A stretch of DNA of 64,000 nucleotides, taken from contig NC_053410.1 of assembly GCF_016859285.1 (NCBI RefSeq), positions 786,694 through 850,693 on the forward strand, read 5' to 3'. The DNA is from Xiphias gladius (lineage: Eukaryota; Chordata; Actinopteri; Istiophoriformes; Xiphiidae). A model generated the notes under the pieces. The model was given only the letters and a program-made list of their open reading frames with translations. It did no database searches and was not told where the DNA came from. The position numbers were made by a program, and so were the translations under genes. This document shows positions 52,267-62,443 of the stretch, in pieces; the stretch's first letter is position 1; every line of letters starts with the position of its first letter.

Positions 52267-53401
52267 AGTTGACAAATGTCAGTTTCAGTCACAGACATTA
52301 GAAAACTCCTGTTAACAGAAGACTGTAGATTAGAAACAGTCAGACTCAGGAAAAGTTAAACTTGCGGCTTTTACGTGACAGGGTTGCTACGGCCAATCAG
52401 GTGGGTCCTGCAGTAAAGGTCCCATTCATCTGTCCCATAGACGACGATGGTGAACAACTGTGTTGAAAATGTCAGATTCTTTGGTAAAAAGCTCGTGGAC
52501 ATAATTTCTTTATTCAGAAGGACCCGAGTTCGGTTTGTGTGGCTGCAGTGTGAACCGATAAACCCGCTTTTCCTTCCTCCTCGCCCAAGAAACAAAACAA
52601 CGTCAGCGGTCGTCCCTCCACCCAGCACAGAAGCCTCCCCGCCCCCCGATGACGCAACTTTATTTATAAAGCAGATTTCATACGACAGACGTAGACTCAA
52701 TGCGCTTCAGCGTAAAAAGCAAGAAACAGGCAAAGATCGTACATGAGAAGAACTTTAGATGAGAAGGTATTACAATGAAAAGGGAACAAGAAAGGAAGGC
52801 ATTGTTGTTATTATTACTGTGACCTTCCCATGGAGGGTCGGAGCATTTAAGTTTAGTGAATCTGTCGAACCGGTAAAGGTGACGTCAGTACTAACCAAGT
52901 GCAGCCTTGAGGTCAGAGGTCACAGCAAAGCTGAAAGCCTCTGTCTCTCCTGACAGCCGGCTGCCTGGCCGACAACGGAGCTCTGAAGGTCAACCAGCAC
53001 CTGCGGGTCGAAGGTTTCAACAACGTCTTCGCCGTGGGCGACTGCGCCGACGTTAAGGAGCCCAAGATGGCGTACCACGCCGGACTGCACGCCGCCGTCG
53101 CCGTGAGCAACATCGCCAGCAGTCTGAGTGGGAGGGAGCTGACATCGTACCAAACAGGTACACACTCACGCACACACGCCTGTCTGCGTTTGTAGTTACC
53201 TCACCGAGTCGCCGGTTACCGGTTGACTGATGCTGTTGCCGGTTGCCAGGTAACATCACCATGCTGCTGGCGATGGGCCGAGACGACGGCGTCGGTCAGT
53301 TCAACGGGTTTAAGTTGCCTCGTTGCCTCGTTACTCTGGGGAAGAGTCGAGATCTGCTGCTGTGGAAGAGCTGGAGGGAGATGAAGCAGAAACAACCCTG
53401 A
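49416..53401 (+). CDS. aifm2: Ferroptosis suppressor protein 1 / AIF-like 2, eight coding exons
   Basis: An FAD-dependent NAD(P)H:quinone oxidoreductase that reduces ubiquinone and vitamin K at the plasma membrane and lipid droplets, so trapping lipid radicals (family knowledge). Joining eight exons gives 1,125 nt, 374 residues plus stop; human AIFM2 has 373. MGSQES at the N-terminus keeps Gly2, the myristoylation site. Residues 15-24 [10 protein letters not shown] bind FAD and [12 protein letters not shown] follows. Residues 146-157 [12 protein letters not shown] form the NAD(P)H-binding Rossmann motif; E157 corresponds to human E156. [10 protein letters not shown] (281-290) is the second FAD motif. 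The C-terminus has MGRDDGVGQ and [13 protein letters not shown]. All splice sites are GT-AG with consistent phases. The gene is head-to-head with ninl and tail-to-tail with the elongase. Confidence 0.97.
49600..50260. repeat. T-rich low-complexity intron
   Basis: aifm2 intron 2 is made largely of T runs with scattered A, including T(13) near 49791. It contains no recognisable element. Long frames here are low-complexity Phe/Ile-rich artefacts. Confidence 0.85.
50298..50317. repeat. (GT)n near aifm2 exon 3
   Basis: Ten GT units, 28 bp upstream of the exon 3 acceptor. Confidence 0.9.
50346..50461 (+). CDS. aifm2: aifm2 exon 3
   Basis: Acceptor CGTCCTGCCTGCAG. Encodes [20 protein letters not shown] and [10 protein letters not shown]. 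Donor GGGCGG|GTGAGG, phase 0. Confidence 0.95.
50615..50785 (-). mobile_element. TAGCTTAGC-type repeat, copy 3
   Basis: On the minus strand: AAAGGAACAGTTCAGTGAAA, TGTTTAGCCTAGCTTAGCAC and AAGACTGGAAGCAGGGGGAA. In aifm2 intron 3. Confidence 0.7.
50944..51063 (+). CDS. aifm2: aifm2 exon 4
   Basis: Acceptor TTTATGCTGCAG. Encodes [20 protein letters not shown] and QTYEDFVQQ. Donor CAGCAG|GTACGA, phase 0. Confidence 0.96.
51129..51154. repeat. (GT)n at aifm2 exon 5 acceptor
   Basis: About 12 GT units, with one GC step, ending five bases before the acceptor and replacing the usual pyrimidine tract. Confidence 0.9.
51159..51251 (+). CDS. aifm2: aifm2 exon 5 (NAD(P)H-binding motif)
   Basis: The acceptor TGTGTGTCCAG sits at the end of a GT tract. 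Encodes [19 protein letters not shown] and [12 protein letters not shown]. Donor AAGAAG|GTGACG, phase 0. Confidence 0.95.
51818..51926 (+). CDS. aifm2: aifm2 exon 6
   Basis: Acceptor TTTTTCTCACATCCAG. Encodes [20 protein letters not shown] and KGVELLL. Donor CTGCTGG|GTACGT, phase 1. Confidence 0.96.
52022..52174 (+). CDS. aifm2: aifm2 exon 7
   Basis: Acceptor GCCGTGTGTTTCAG. Encodes [31 protein letters not shown] and [12 protein letters not shown]. Donor TTCT|GTGAGC, phase 1, leads into a CA microsatellite. Confidence 0.95.
52182..52267. repeat. (CA)n with GCGCGC steps after aifm2 exon 7
   Basis: CA array with ACGCGCGCAC and GCGCACATGCAC interruptions, beginning seven bases after the exon 7 end. 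Confidence 0.93.
52268..52956. other. aifm2 intron 7, remaining part
   Basis: Contains ACTTTATTTATAAAGCAGAT around 52658-52678, like the TTTATTTATAGAGCAC start of the repeat at 15440. Otherwise unremarkable. Confidence 0.45.
52957..53157 (+). CDS. aifm2: aifm2 exon 8 (second FAD motif)
   Basis: Acceptor GTCTCTCCTGACAG. Encodes [31 protein letters not shown] and [12 protein letters not shown]. Donor ACAG|GTACAC, phase 1. Confidence 0.96.
53250..53401 (+). CDS. aifm2: aifm2 exon 9, coding part with stop
   Basis: Acceptor GTTGCCGGTTGCCAG. Encodes [32 protein letters not shown] and MKQKQP, then TGA at 53399-53401. The 3'UTR begins with a CA microsatellite. Confidence 0.96.
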
Positions 53402-53402
53402 A

Positions 53403-53408
53403 GCACAC

Positions 53409-53482
<74 letters not shown>
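53403..53482. repeat. (CA)n in aifm2 3'UTR
   Basis: About 40 CA units with two GC steps, starting two bases after the stop codon. Confidence 0.96.
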
Positions 53483-53487
<5 letters not shown>

Positions 53488-55244
53488 CCGGATACATGAT
53501 AGGACCATCACTGATTCCTGTTACGTGCCCACAGGACAACAGGTTACTGGGAGAAATCAGGTTTAGCAGGAGATCTGACGTGAAGCAGGTCAGTGAGCAG
53601 ATTTCTCTCCTCAATGCATTGTGGGAAAACTAGGACCTTTTTACTTGCCATCCAGCAGCAGGTTGCACGTTCGGAGTTACCGTCACGATCTCAGCGATGT
53701 CCGCTGTCCACCCGGAGTGACAAGAGGCTCGTTTGGGGGAACTGGCCTGTGATTTTATTGTCGACGTGTCTGAAGTCAGGAAAATACCTCTGAAGACGCG
53801 CCCTTCTCTGGGTAACACATAGAAACATTTGAAAATGTCCCTTAAATTGTTTCTACTTACCCGCAACATGATCTTGGAACCGTGGCGACATATTTTAAGT
53901 CCGTCAGTCCAGATGCTGCTTCTGATTTTTTCCTTTTTTCTCGTGTGGATGTGACGAGGCTACTTACTGTTACATACTGGTGAATGCAGGGATGTATGTC
54001 TACATCTCAGATTAAAAACCTGTTTCCACGGACAAGGAATGGTCTTGAGATGGGGCTTCTCGTATCCCCTGCCCCGATCACCCAGACCGGTTCCTCCTCT
54101 GCTGCGCACGCTGTTTAAGAAATGGGTTTCCTGCGGAGAGCCGACTTCAACCTGGCTACTGTGCGTAAACATACCCATAGATTGGATCCGTGTCCCGTCC
54201 TCGAACCTTATCGCGAATCCAGTTCAACCTCCCACCCCGAAAACCGGGGCTGAACTGTCAAACGGCTCTTTGAAGAAAACGTCCTCACTCTCTCAAACCC
54301 GACAACTGTGATGGGCAGGTCACTGGGCAGGTCACTGAGCAGGTCAAGTCGATCTGAACCGCACCGGGTCTCCACCGTGCTCACGAGTCACTTTACAACC
54401 TGTTCAGTTACGTTTCTCCTGAATCCTTTGACCTCGACGTAGGCGACATAAAGTGCAACCAAAATGAAAAAAATCATTTCAGCTGCAGAGCCTCGTGTTT
54501 TATCAACGAGATTCTGACTCGTAAAGACGAAGTAGACGAGTCATTCAGTTTCAGTCTGACTCGAAGCAGAAGACGAGCCGAGAATTCACAGGCAGGTTTG
54601 ACGGGTGATGTTTTTACATCCTGGGGAGACGGTTTCTGCGTCGACCAGACATTCACCTCAGTGCTGTTGGTCTTTACAACATTTAAGCCCTGTAGGACGA
54701 AGGCGAGCTGCTCTGTGACTGAGCACTGCCGACTCTTAGCTCTGACTTCAGTTAACCTGATCATCTTAACTCACGTTTGGGTTTGTGGAAGAATCTCGAC
54801 CTGAAGACAGAAGTCCGGCAGCATTCTCACACCAACCAGATTATATTTTATATGTATATATAAAATATTGTCACTTGTTAATATATAATGAATGAAAATA
54901 TATAAATATATTTAATTTAAAAAAAGTTGCTGTGAAGCCATTTGAGATTCATCACTTTACCTCAGTTTAAACTGAGACGACGACGACGTTTCACTTTCAA
55001 GGGTTTTGAAGGATTTTGAAGTTTTGATGTTCGGCAGAACAAAATCTTTCAGGTTCCAACTAACCCGACGTATTTACACTGTGTCTTGAGGGATAATTTG
55101 AACACAAACAGAACGTTGACAATCTGTTTATACAACTGTTGGCCACAATCTAAGCTGTTTAATGCAAAATACAAAATGTAGAACCAACAGTTGTACAGAA
55201 AAAGAAGCCTGATCCTGGAAATGCAGAGTCTTGAATCATTTGCC

Positions 55245-55250
55245 AATAAA
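55245..55250 (+). terminator. aifm2: aifm2 poly(A) signal, upstream candidate
   Basis: AATAAA in the plus strand (TGCCAATAAAATC), the first good signal downstream of the stop in an A/T-rich setting. Confidence 0.5.
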
Positions 55251-55325
55251 ATCTTATATCTGCTTAGTTTAGTAAAGTTGCAGCTTGAAAAAGACGACAT
55301 GAAGCACAAATTTAAAAACAGTCTC

Positions 55326-55331
55326 TTTATT
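55326..55331 (-). terminator. elovl6-like poly(A) signal
   Basis: TTTATT on the plus strand reads AATAAA on the minus strand (CAAAATAAAGAGAC). It predicts cleavage near 55300-55315 and a 3'UTR of about 2.2 kb. Confidence 0.55.
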
Positions 55332-55346
55332 TTGTATTTTTCAAAC

Positions 55347-55356
55347 AATAAATAAA
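55347..55356 (+). terminator. aifm2: aifm2 poly(A) signal, overlapping pair
   Basis: AATAAATAAA holds two overlapping AATAAA hexamers, 16 bp beyond the elongase signal on the opposite strand. Confidence 0.5.
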
Positions 55357-56039
55357 ATATTTAAAACTTGAAGATTTTGAAGTGTGTTCATTCAGAAAAT
55401 CGTCCATCGTCATCATTTCTCCTGTCAAACAGCTTCTCCCGCGTCCAAATTCAGACAGACATTTTCACAATCACACACTAAAATATGATAATGACACTAA
55501 TAAGATAAACAGCTGCAGAATCAAACAGGTTTGGGAGGAACACATCTGCCAACGGCAGTTTTTCACCAAGTCAAACCTTCTGGTGCAAAATAATCCGTAC
55601 AAGTAAAAAACAATTATAAATATTCACCATGTGATTTACATGAGGATGTGAGGGATGCAAGCGAAGCGAGAATCATTTTGTGGAAGTGAAACACCACAGT
55701 GTTTGGGGACTCTTACAGCTGCCAGTCACACGTCAAATAAATACTAATAAATCAATAAATAGACATCAAGGTTTGCTTTTGTTTCTCAGTTGGGAAAAAA
55801 AAAAAAAAAATGAAAAAAAATTATTTGGAGTGAAAATGGGCAGGATGGAAAAACCTCTGAAACAGACTGAGGATCCTGTTCACGTGTGTAAACCTTCATG
55901 TAAACATCTCGTGTTGGAGGTTTCTGATCCAACACGTCTTTGATTCTTCTGAAACTTCACATCTGGATTAAACGGAGGTTTATCCCTTAGACCTCATCAA
56001 TTAATGAAAACAGTCGACAAGAAACGTAACTGGCCAAAT

Positions 56040-56330
56040 ATCAGCTGAAATTTTGCGGCTTCTCCGTTTTATATCACTGGACCATTAATATCTATGGTTT
56101 TGGACAAGACACCTGCAAATATTCTGATAAGAAAATAATCATTTGGCGATTAAAACCTTTCAAATGTGACAATCTGCTGCTTTTCTTTGTCTCATCTGAT
56201 TGTAAATTAGAGTCAATGATTAAATCAATCCAACGAGGAAATAGTCAATGTTAGTCGCCGTTCTAATTTCAACCCTAAATGATTAAAAACTGAGAATCAT
56301 CTTGAGTTTCAGCCCTAAAATCGGTCGAAG
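56040..56330. mobile_element. ATTAGTCGATTAATCG-family copy in 3'UTR
   Basis: ATAATCATTTGGCGATTAAA, CTGATTGTAAATTAGAGTC and AATCAATCCAACGAGGAAAT are diverged family words. Weak. Confidence 0.4.
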
Positions 56331-57059
56331 CTCCCGAATGAAGGAAACGCTGAAAAACTGATCGATTTGTGTTTCCTAGGGATCAATTACTCAGCATTGG
56401 TTTCTCAAACTGGAGCACATCAGGCGACAGGGCAAAATCTGATATTATTAAAACTCCAAACATTGGAAAGCAGAAGGAGGCGGCGTCTCTGAGAAGCTCC
56501 AGCTGATTTCATTCAAGCGCCAGTCGCCCTAAAAATCTGACGTTTAGAAACTGAACGGTGAATTTAAAAAAAAAAAAAAAAAAGGTGTTAGTGAGGAGGT
56601 TCTCTCTGGAGACCAAAAAACCAGGATGATGAGGCCTCACCCTGCGTCGGGGAGATTAAAGCCTCCTGCCCTGCTCCACACTGACATGTATGGGGGTGTG
56701 GTGAGGAAGTGAAACCAGTATGAGGAGGCTGGGAGTGGCTGGTTTCATGAGCCTGCTGGAATGTGATCCGTGTGTGTTTGTGTGTTTTCTCTCCGGAGAC
56801 AAAACCTCCAGCCCACGTGGACGTGAGGAGACAGAGACTGAACTCTAACCTGCTTTAAAATGTCCAGAGACTCCATACCTGAGCTTTCGGCCACTTCACT
56901 TGTCACTAGAACCTCATCCTGGTCTCCAGCCGTTACTTTCTGCTCAAGTCCTCTGTTGACATTTGAGGGTAAACTTTTCCCCGTTGGGACGGTAAAGAAC
57001 CAATAAATCTCCAAAGCCAAAAGAAAAAAAACAAAAACCAACAACTAGTATTTAGGCTC

Positions 57060-57215
57060 TAATCTGTATTTAACTCAGTGCAGTCGTTGTGGATCAATGG
57101 TCAATAAACAGAAAATGAATCAAGAATTCTGATAATTGTTTGACGTGAGAATCTTCTGGACGGTTGGAGTAAAACGTGAAGACGTCACCGTGGACTGTGG
57201 GAAGTTAAGCTGCAC
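57060..57215. mobile_element. ATTAGTCGATTAATCG-family copy in 3'UTR
   Basis: AATTGTTTGACGTGAGAATC and GTGAAGACGTCACCGTGGAC, then TGTGGGAA, match the internal GACGTCACCTTGGGCTTTGGGAA-like block of the family. Confidence 0.5.
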
Positions 57216-57482
57216 ATTTGATCAGTCAAACCACTGATCATGAAAATGAAGGTTACCCGCAGACCTAGAATTTACAGCCTTGCATCAGCTCCTGTCTAGA
57301 AAATTGTGGAAAACTACGGGACTTGAGGTCTGAGCACTAGACCCGTCTCACTTTCACCGCCCCGTGACGCTCTGGGGACATTCAGAGGCTTTTCCTTCCT
57401 CCATCGTGAAGAAGGTGTGCGTTTGCGAGAAGCTTCACTGTCAGACGCGACCACCTCTGACGCCGCAGTCTGCCCGGTCGAT

Positions 57483-57916
57483 CTACTCGGCCTTGGCGGC
57501 CTTGTCCCCGGCGCCGCGGCGGCGCAGGTAGGTCTGGTAGAAGAAGTTGGAGAAGAGCAGCAGGTAGCTGAGGTACATGAGCGCGGCCCAGGTGACGTTG
57601 TCGACGCGGGACGGGCAGTCCCCCTGCTGCATCCAGCGGTACACCAGCCCGCTCACCGTCAGCCCCATGGCCATCTGAGCGATCTGCGCGCTGGTGATGA
57701 GCACGGCGAAGGGCCGCGGCACGCGCAGGCCGGCGGCGCGCGCCGCGTAGTAGCTGTACATGAGCGCGTGCACGCCGTAGTTCATGGTCATGAACCAGCC
57801 GCCGCCGGCCACCATGTCTTTGTAGGAGTACCAGGAGTAGAGCAGCACGGTGATGTGGTGGTACCAGTGCAGGAAGAGCAGCCTCTGTTTCCGGAGCACG
57901 ATGAACGCGGTGTCGC
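57483..57916 (-). CDS. elovl6-like exon 4, catalytic region and stop
   Basis: Acceptor CTCGTGTCTTCCAG. Encodes [20 protein letters not shown] and the rest of the protein to TAG at 57485-57483. The exon is unusually G/C-rich, so other frames stay open for 188 and 201 codons on either strand; these are shadows. Confidence 0.96.
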
Positions 57917-60900
57917 CTGGAAGACACGAGGAGAAGATTCAGCAACATTTATTCCAAAGTCTTCGTCATCGAGTACAAAGCGGCGGCTTCAGGGCGAATC
58001 TGCTGCTTTGACTGAAATCTGAATCTCTTCGGACGAAACAGACACTTCAAGGCGCTTTTCTGACACTTGTCACAGCAGAGGTAGTTTTATATAATCGCAA
58101 TATTAAGACACCCAGTGGCCACTTTGTTAGAAACACCCGTCTCTAGACTTCCGGTCCAGTTTCCTGTCGTCGTCAGCTGCGTTTTATCGCAGAGCAGATA
58201 AAACGCAGAGCCGCTGCTGTGCTGGACCGGGGCTCACCGAGAGGTGTTCCTAATATTTTGCCCTCCCCGTTTACACACGCGAGGCGGGACAGGGCACTAG
58301 AAACGCCGCCGAACACAAAGCGGTGACCACGTTAACACCTCCACCACAGTGGTAACGAAAACCGAATTACCGGCCAAAGAACGAACTTTGTCAATCTCGG
58401 CGTCTAACATCAAACTGAATAGAAGATACCTCCGTTTATTTTCACAACAGTCGTTGTCACGTCACCCCACTAATTGGTTGTAGGACCGAGCGAACGCTTT
58501 CCACTTCCAAAACACGTGTAATCTCCGGGTTTAGAAAAGTTCAGGAAAAAAAATTTTAAATTTAAAAAAGAGAACAGACAGACTTTGTAGAAACACTGAT
58601 TTTCGCGGTGAGCAAACATTCGTGACTCAGTTTTCCGTTGTTCGTTCCTGGATTAGCGGACCTGACCGTCCATTGATTGGCTACGGGCGATGAATAGGCT
58701 GAGTTTTAATGAGGAGAGAGTGTGTGATGGTTCTGGACTGACCGAGCTCTGGAGCTTTGCTGAGGACGAAGGCGTAGGCCCAGAACCTGCTGACGGGTCC
58801 GCTGTAGAAGCTCTGATCACAGATGGAACGTCTGAAGCCACCGCTGCTCAGGATGTGGAGCATGTAGGAGCCGGTACGGACTGCGCCGACGATGCTGGAA
58901 GACACAGGAGAAAACCTATCAGACCCCAACAGACGGCCTGGATCCTGGTCTCCGGATCAGGATTAAAACTGGCGTCTAACATAAGGGTGAGCGCATCGAT
59001 CCCCACAGTGTGGACGGCCCCGATACCAAGTCTTGTTTAGATTATCGACACTAGCATCAGGTTAGATCACATCCTGGACACGTGGACTCTCGTCCTGCAG
59101 CTGTCCTGAACCGTGACGACCTCCGGTTCAGATGATCGACCACGAACCTTTGTCATTTACCATAAAACCCGTCTCGTGATTCCGTCATTAACAGAAGGGA
59201 AGGAAAAAAAAACAATACATTAACCTCAGAAATCGTGAGACCGTGTGTAGCCAGATATAAACTAGTTACAGGAAAGTCATTAGTTGATCAAGGAAATATC
59301 AAAAACTACTTTCAGAATCAGTTTCGATAATCAATCAATCAATCGTCACTGTCGTAACTAATTTTTCAAGCAGAAACTATCAGATCGGTTCCAGCTTTAA
59401 ATGTTAGCGTCTGTCCCACAGTAATATTTCATATTTCTGGGTTTCGGATGGTTGACATCACCTTGAGCTCAAAAGGTTCTGCGATGGGCGTTTCTATTCT
59501 TTCCAACACTCAACAGACCAAATGATCGATCCGTTAGACAGGAAAACGACAGGCGGAGTCAGTCGTAACGGGGATCGTCGTCCCCAGTCTGGGTTTCTTT
59601 TGTTTCTTGAAAGAACGAAGACCAGTCACTTTTTACTCTTAAAGTCCAAGCCAACTTATCTGATTGTAAGAGGCTGGTGCTCGGGTGGGGTTTGGTCCTA
59701 CCTTCCTTTGGCCGCGTGCTCTGCCAGTCCTGGATCACTACAGGCAGGTCACGCAGACCCGCCTCCTTCCTCCTCATGCTGTTGCTGGTGTCGTGGTGCC
59801 TGCTGGCGACGCTGCCGTTTTGTGGCCGTTTGTCACAAATAAGATTTTCTAATAAAATCTAAGGGTCCGGAAAAGGCCTCACCTTAGAAACCTACTCGCG
59901 TCTGCTCGTTTCTCTACAGATCCGGGATCATCCCCAGAGCTCAAGATAAAGTTCGACCTAGCGACCCGCTGATGAACGTGGTCACTAGCGGAGACGGTGT
60001 TGTGCCGAGGCGGGTGAAAGTTACCTGAAGAGAGCGAGGCCCAGCGACCAGAGGACGAGCGGCCGCCGCAGGTTCATCTTGGGCCGAGGCTTCATGTAGT
60101 GCTGACCTCCGAACACCAGGGCGGCGTACAGCGCGCTGAACGCGAAGGACGAACTCCTGCAGAATTAAAAACCACAGTTAGCGACTCCGACGTAAAAGCG
60201 GCTCCCGCTGAGGGAGCGAAGCGAGGACATTTCAGCTCCCGACGAAGGGAAGAGGTCATTAACCAGGAGGAGGCGGGTCCCAGCTACTATTACCTGAGCT
60301 ACTATCATCAGCCAACAGTGTGTGTGTCGTGTGCAAACCCGAGCTTCTGATGGTAGAAAGACAGATATGGTGATGTACTGTCAGTTCCCGCCGCCAGCGC
60401 TGCAGTGATGCGACATAGCTCTGCATGTTTCGCCTCAAACCGTTCGCAGTCACCAAGTCTTTTGAAAACCTGGATTCGGGATTAATATCGAACAGGTCGA
60501 TTCAGCCGCAGTTCGTAAAGTCGGGAAGCAACAAACCAACAAGGCTTTGTTTCGGCTTCATTATTTACATAATTAAATTTTATTTTCTGTTTGTAAATTC
60601 GTCCTGTCATTATCCAGGTTATGATGAAAAATGTCTCCTAATTTGTCAAAATTTAGTAGCATATGTTTTAAAGGAAAGTGGAAAATCTTAAAAATCAAAA
60701 GAGTCAGAATTTTCCCTCAACCTGATGGAAACTTTAAAAATTATTTTTCTGCCGAATCGGCTCAAATGAGCGAGAGACATGAGACGCGGCCCAATAACTG
60801 GAAATGATGTGCAGGTGCTTCCCGAGAAACGTGAGCCCAATCGGCCAGAAGGTGGCGCTGTAATTGAGGTCGAAAAATGCGCTGTTGCTCAAAAACGCCC

Positions 60901-62443
60901 CTTGGACCATGAAGTCCTCCATGAAGGATTTTCTGCCATTTTGAATTTTTGAGAAACGCTTCTTTGCCATCTCCTCCTAAACCGTAGGTCTGACTGCTAC
61001 CAAACGGTCTGTGGACCATTGTTGGACCAAGTTTATCAAGAGTTGGAGAAAAGTGGGGCTTAGCGGGGAATCGGCCATAACTCCTTAAGGATTTGTCCAA
61101 TCATCGTGAATCTTGCTAGATATTTTCAGTCTATGTTTGGGAATGGGCCTACCAAAGCATTCTGACCACGACCCATAGGGGGCGCTACAAACACCAAAAA
61201 CGTGCACCTGAAAACCTGGTGGACAGAGCGTCTCAGAACACGCTCCAGCTTTGGTTTTCACTTGGTTTAAATAAATAAACACTGGAATTTTCCTTTTCCT
61301 TTATTAAAATCAGAAACACTGAAAGTGAACAGTCGCACTGTTTACACCTTTCTCTCCGTTTAACAGGTGAACCTGACATTTTCTGATTCAGCTCCTGCTC
61401 AACCACGTCCTCTCACACGTGACATGACACTTTAAATTAGAAAGTCGGTTGGTTTTTATTACTAAACACAAATGCACTCAAAGACCCGCTGGTATAAACT
61501 CTACTAATACCAATGGGATTTTTCCATTAACGTTCATCGACAGGTCAAATATTTCTGCGTTTCCGCCGCATACTTTCATTTGTTATCGTCGGCGCTGGGG
61601 TGTGTGTGTGTGTGTGAGACCGGCCCTACATACACACACACGTACCGCAACCTCACGTGTGTGACGTCACCCTGCGCTGACTCACCTGCGCTACACCTGT
61701 AGTCGACTTGCGTAACTCTGGCAGATTCACACATTCCCTTCAGCTCGTCGTAATTCCGCGAACACTCGGAGCTTCGCCAAATCCCCTTCGGGAATCACCG
61801 GGTTTTAAAAGGTTTCCAGATTATCGGTACATTACGCATCATTCCGACACCAGCTGTCAGTTATTTTTTCAACATAACTAATACGAGCTGCTCTGTTGAA
61901 AACAATTACGATTAAAACGCACTTCCGACATTTCCAGCAGACATTTGAAGTGACCGTCCCCGTATCCGCTGCCTCCCTGGACGCTGTCTGACGGTCAGCG
62001 GAGGAGCATTTTTGGTATCGAGCAAACCGGTTTAGGTGGAAGTGTGTTCAAATGAGAGCTGGTTGAAGTACCGGATGCATGCCGAAACCAAGCCCGGGGC
62101 CCAGGCATCCCGAAACCGTCCTCGAACAGACTCTAAAACAGTAAGCTCCTCTTCCGACGAGAGATTCTCTCAAAAATATCCTCGTATTTCAGTGGACTTC
62201 GGATCGTAGCGTCTCCATTGTAGAGAGCCCGGTGTATCGGCATATTTCTGGCGAACCTGGCTGTTTTGGGGGAATTTAAAACCTCAATGGAAGCAGCTGA
62301 GTCGCCCGAGAGTAAAATCTGAACCGTTTGTTCGCTCACCAGTTTGCCTGCATCCACCGTATCGCCCCTCTCTCGTCAAACCGCCGCTCGAAGCTGTACT
62401 CGGCCAGCGGGAGCCGGAGCTCCGTGTCATTCATCGGCAACAT
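57483..62443 (-). CDS. Very-long-chain fatty acid elongase, ELOVL6-like, four exons
   Basis: ELOVL6-type enzymes are ER multi-pass 3-ketoacyl-CoA synthases that extend C12-C16 saturated and monounsaturated acyl-CoAs (family knowledge). Joining four exons gives 822 nt, 273 residues plus stop; human ELOVL6 has 265. It shows [20 protein letters not shown] at the N-terminus, [10 protein letters not shown] and [20 protein letters not shown] in the middle, SKAPELGDT, then [19 protein letters not shown] with the catalytic HXXHH at 146-150, [20 protein letters not shown], and a C-terminus ending KAAKAE, close to KTTKAE of ELOVL6 and probably the ER-retrieval signal. Several hydrophobic segments fit a multi-pass membrane protein. 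ATG 62443 has G at -3; an in-frame ATG at 62434 would give 270 residues. It could be named elovl6l, or be the fish relative of ELOVL3; this needs phylogeny. Confidence 0.95.
58105..58268. mobile_element. MITE-like element with inverted ends and central hairpin
   Basis: GGCCACTTTGTTAGAAACAC on the left and GAGGTGTTCCTAATATTTTG on the right are inverted copies of a familiar vertebrate GGTGTTCCTAATAAAGTGGCC end. In the centre CTGCGTTTTATC (58177-58188) and GATAAAACGCAG (58197-58208) form a perfect 12-bp hairpin. In elovl6-like intron 3. Confidence 0.7.
58743..58894 (-). CDS. elovl6-like exon 3
   Basis: Acceptor TCCTGTGTCTTCCAG. Encodes [15 protein letters not shown] and [20 protein letters not shown]. 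Donor GAGCTCG|GTCAGT, phase 1. Confidence 0.95.
58895..60024. other. elovl6-like intron 2
   Basis: Around 59280-59490 the words AATCAATCAATCGTCACTGT, TTTTTCAAGCAGAAACTATC and GACATCACCTTGAGC resemble the ATTAGTCGATTAATCG family. Nothing else was recognised. Confidence 0.45.
60025..60156 (-). CDS. elovl6-like exon 2
   Basis: Acceptor TTTTAATTCTGCAG. Encodes [36 protein letters not shown] and SLGLALF. Donor CTTCAG|GTAACT, phase 2. Confidence 0.94.
60740..61245. mobile_element. Teleost dispersed repeat ending in GGGGGCGCTA
   Basis: TTCCCGAGAAACGTGAGCCC, AAGGATTTTCTGCCATTTTG, CATCTCCTCCTAAACCGTAG, GGAATCGGCCATAACTCCTT and CCACGACCCATAGGGGGCGC, then TACAAACACC, belong to a common, non-coding fish repeat. 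The class is not known to me. In elovl6-like intron 1. Confidence 0.6.
61250..62339. other. elovl6-like intron 1, 5' part
   Basis: Contains a short (GT)n at 61600-61617 and (CA)n at 61632-61641. CpG density rises from about 61900 toward the promoter. No other feature recognised. Confidence 0.55.
62340..62443 (-). CDS. elovl6-like exon 1
   Basis: ATG at 62443; encodes [20 protein letters not shown] and [13 protein letters not shown]. Donor AACTG|GTGAGC leaves phase 2, splitting the Trp codon of the conserved WMQxNW. Confidence 0.94.

Larger units (their letters stand above)
53402..55365 (+). other. aifm2: aifm2 3'UTR (extent inferred)
   Basis: Sequence after the stop has no further exon. It contains the CA tract at 53403-53482, no recognised transposon, and an A/T-rich end with poly(A) signals at 55245 and 55347. 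The length of up to about 1.95 kb is inferred from these signals. Confidence 0.6.
55310..57482 (-). other. elovl6-like 3'UTR (extent inferred)
   Basis: No further coding. It contains A17 near 56566-56583, A14 near 55797 and two diverged copies of the ATTAGTCGATTAATCG-type repeat (56040-56330 and 57060-57210). The end is set by the AATAAA on the minus strand at 55326-55331. Confidence 0.55.

Noticed and set aside
57382..58022. Frames of 188 codons (minus) and 201 codons (plus) over elongase exon 4
   Set aside because: G/C-rich shadow frames of the real exon; no family resemblance and no consistent splice context.
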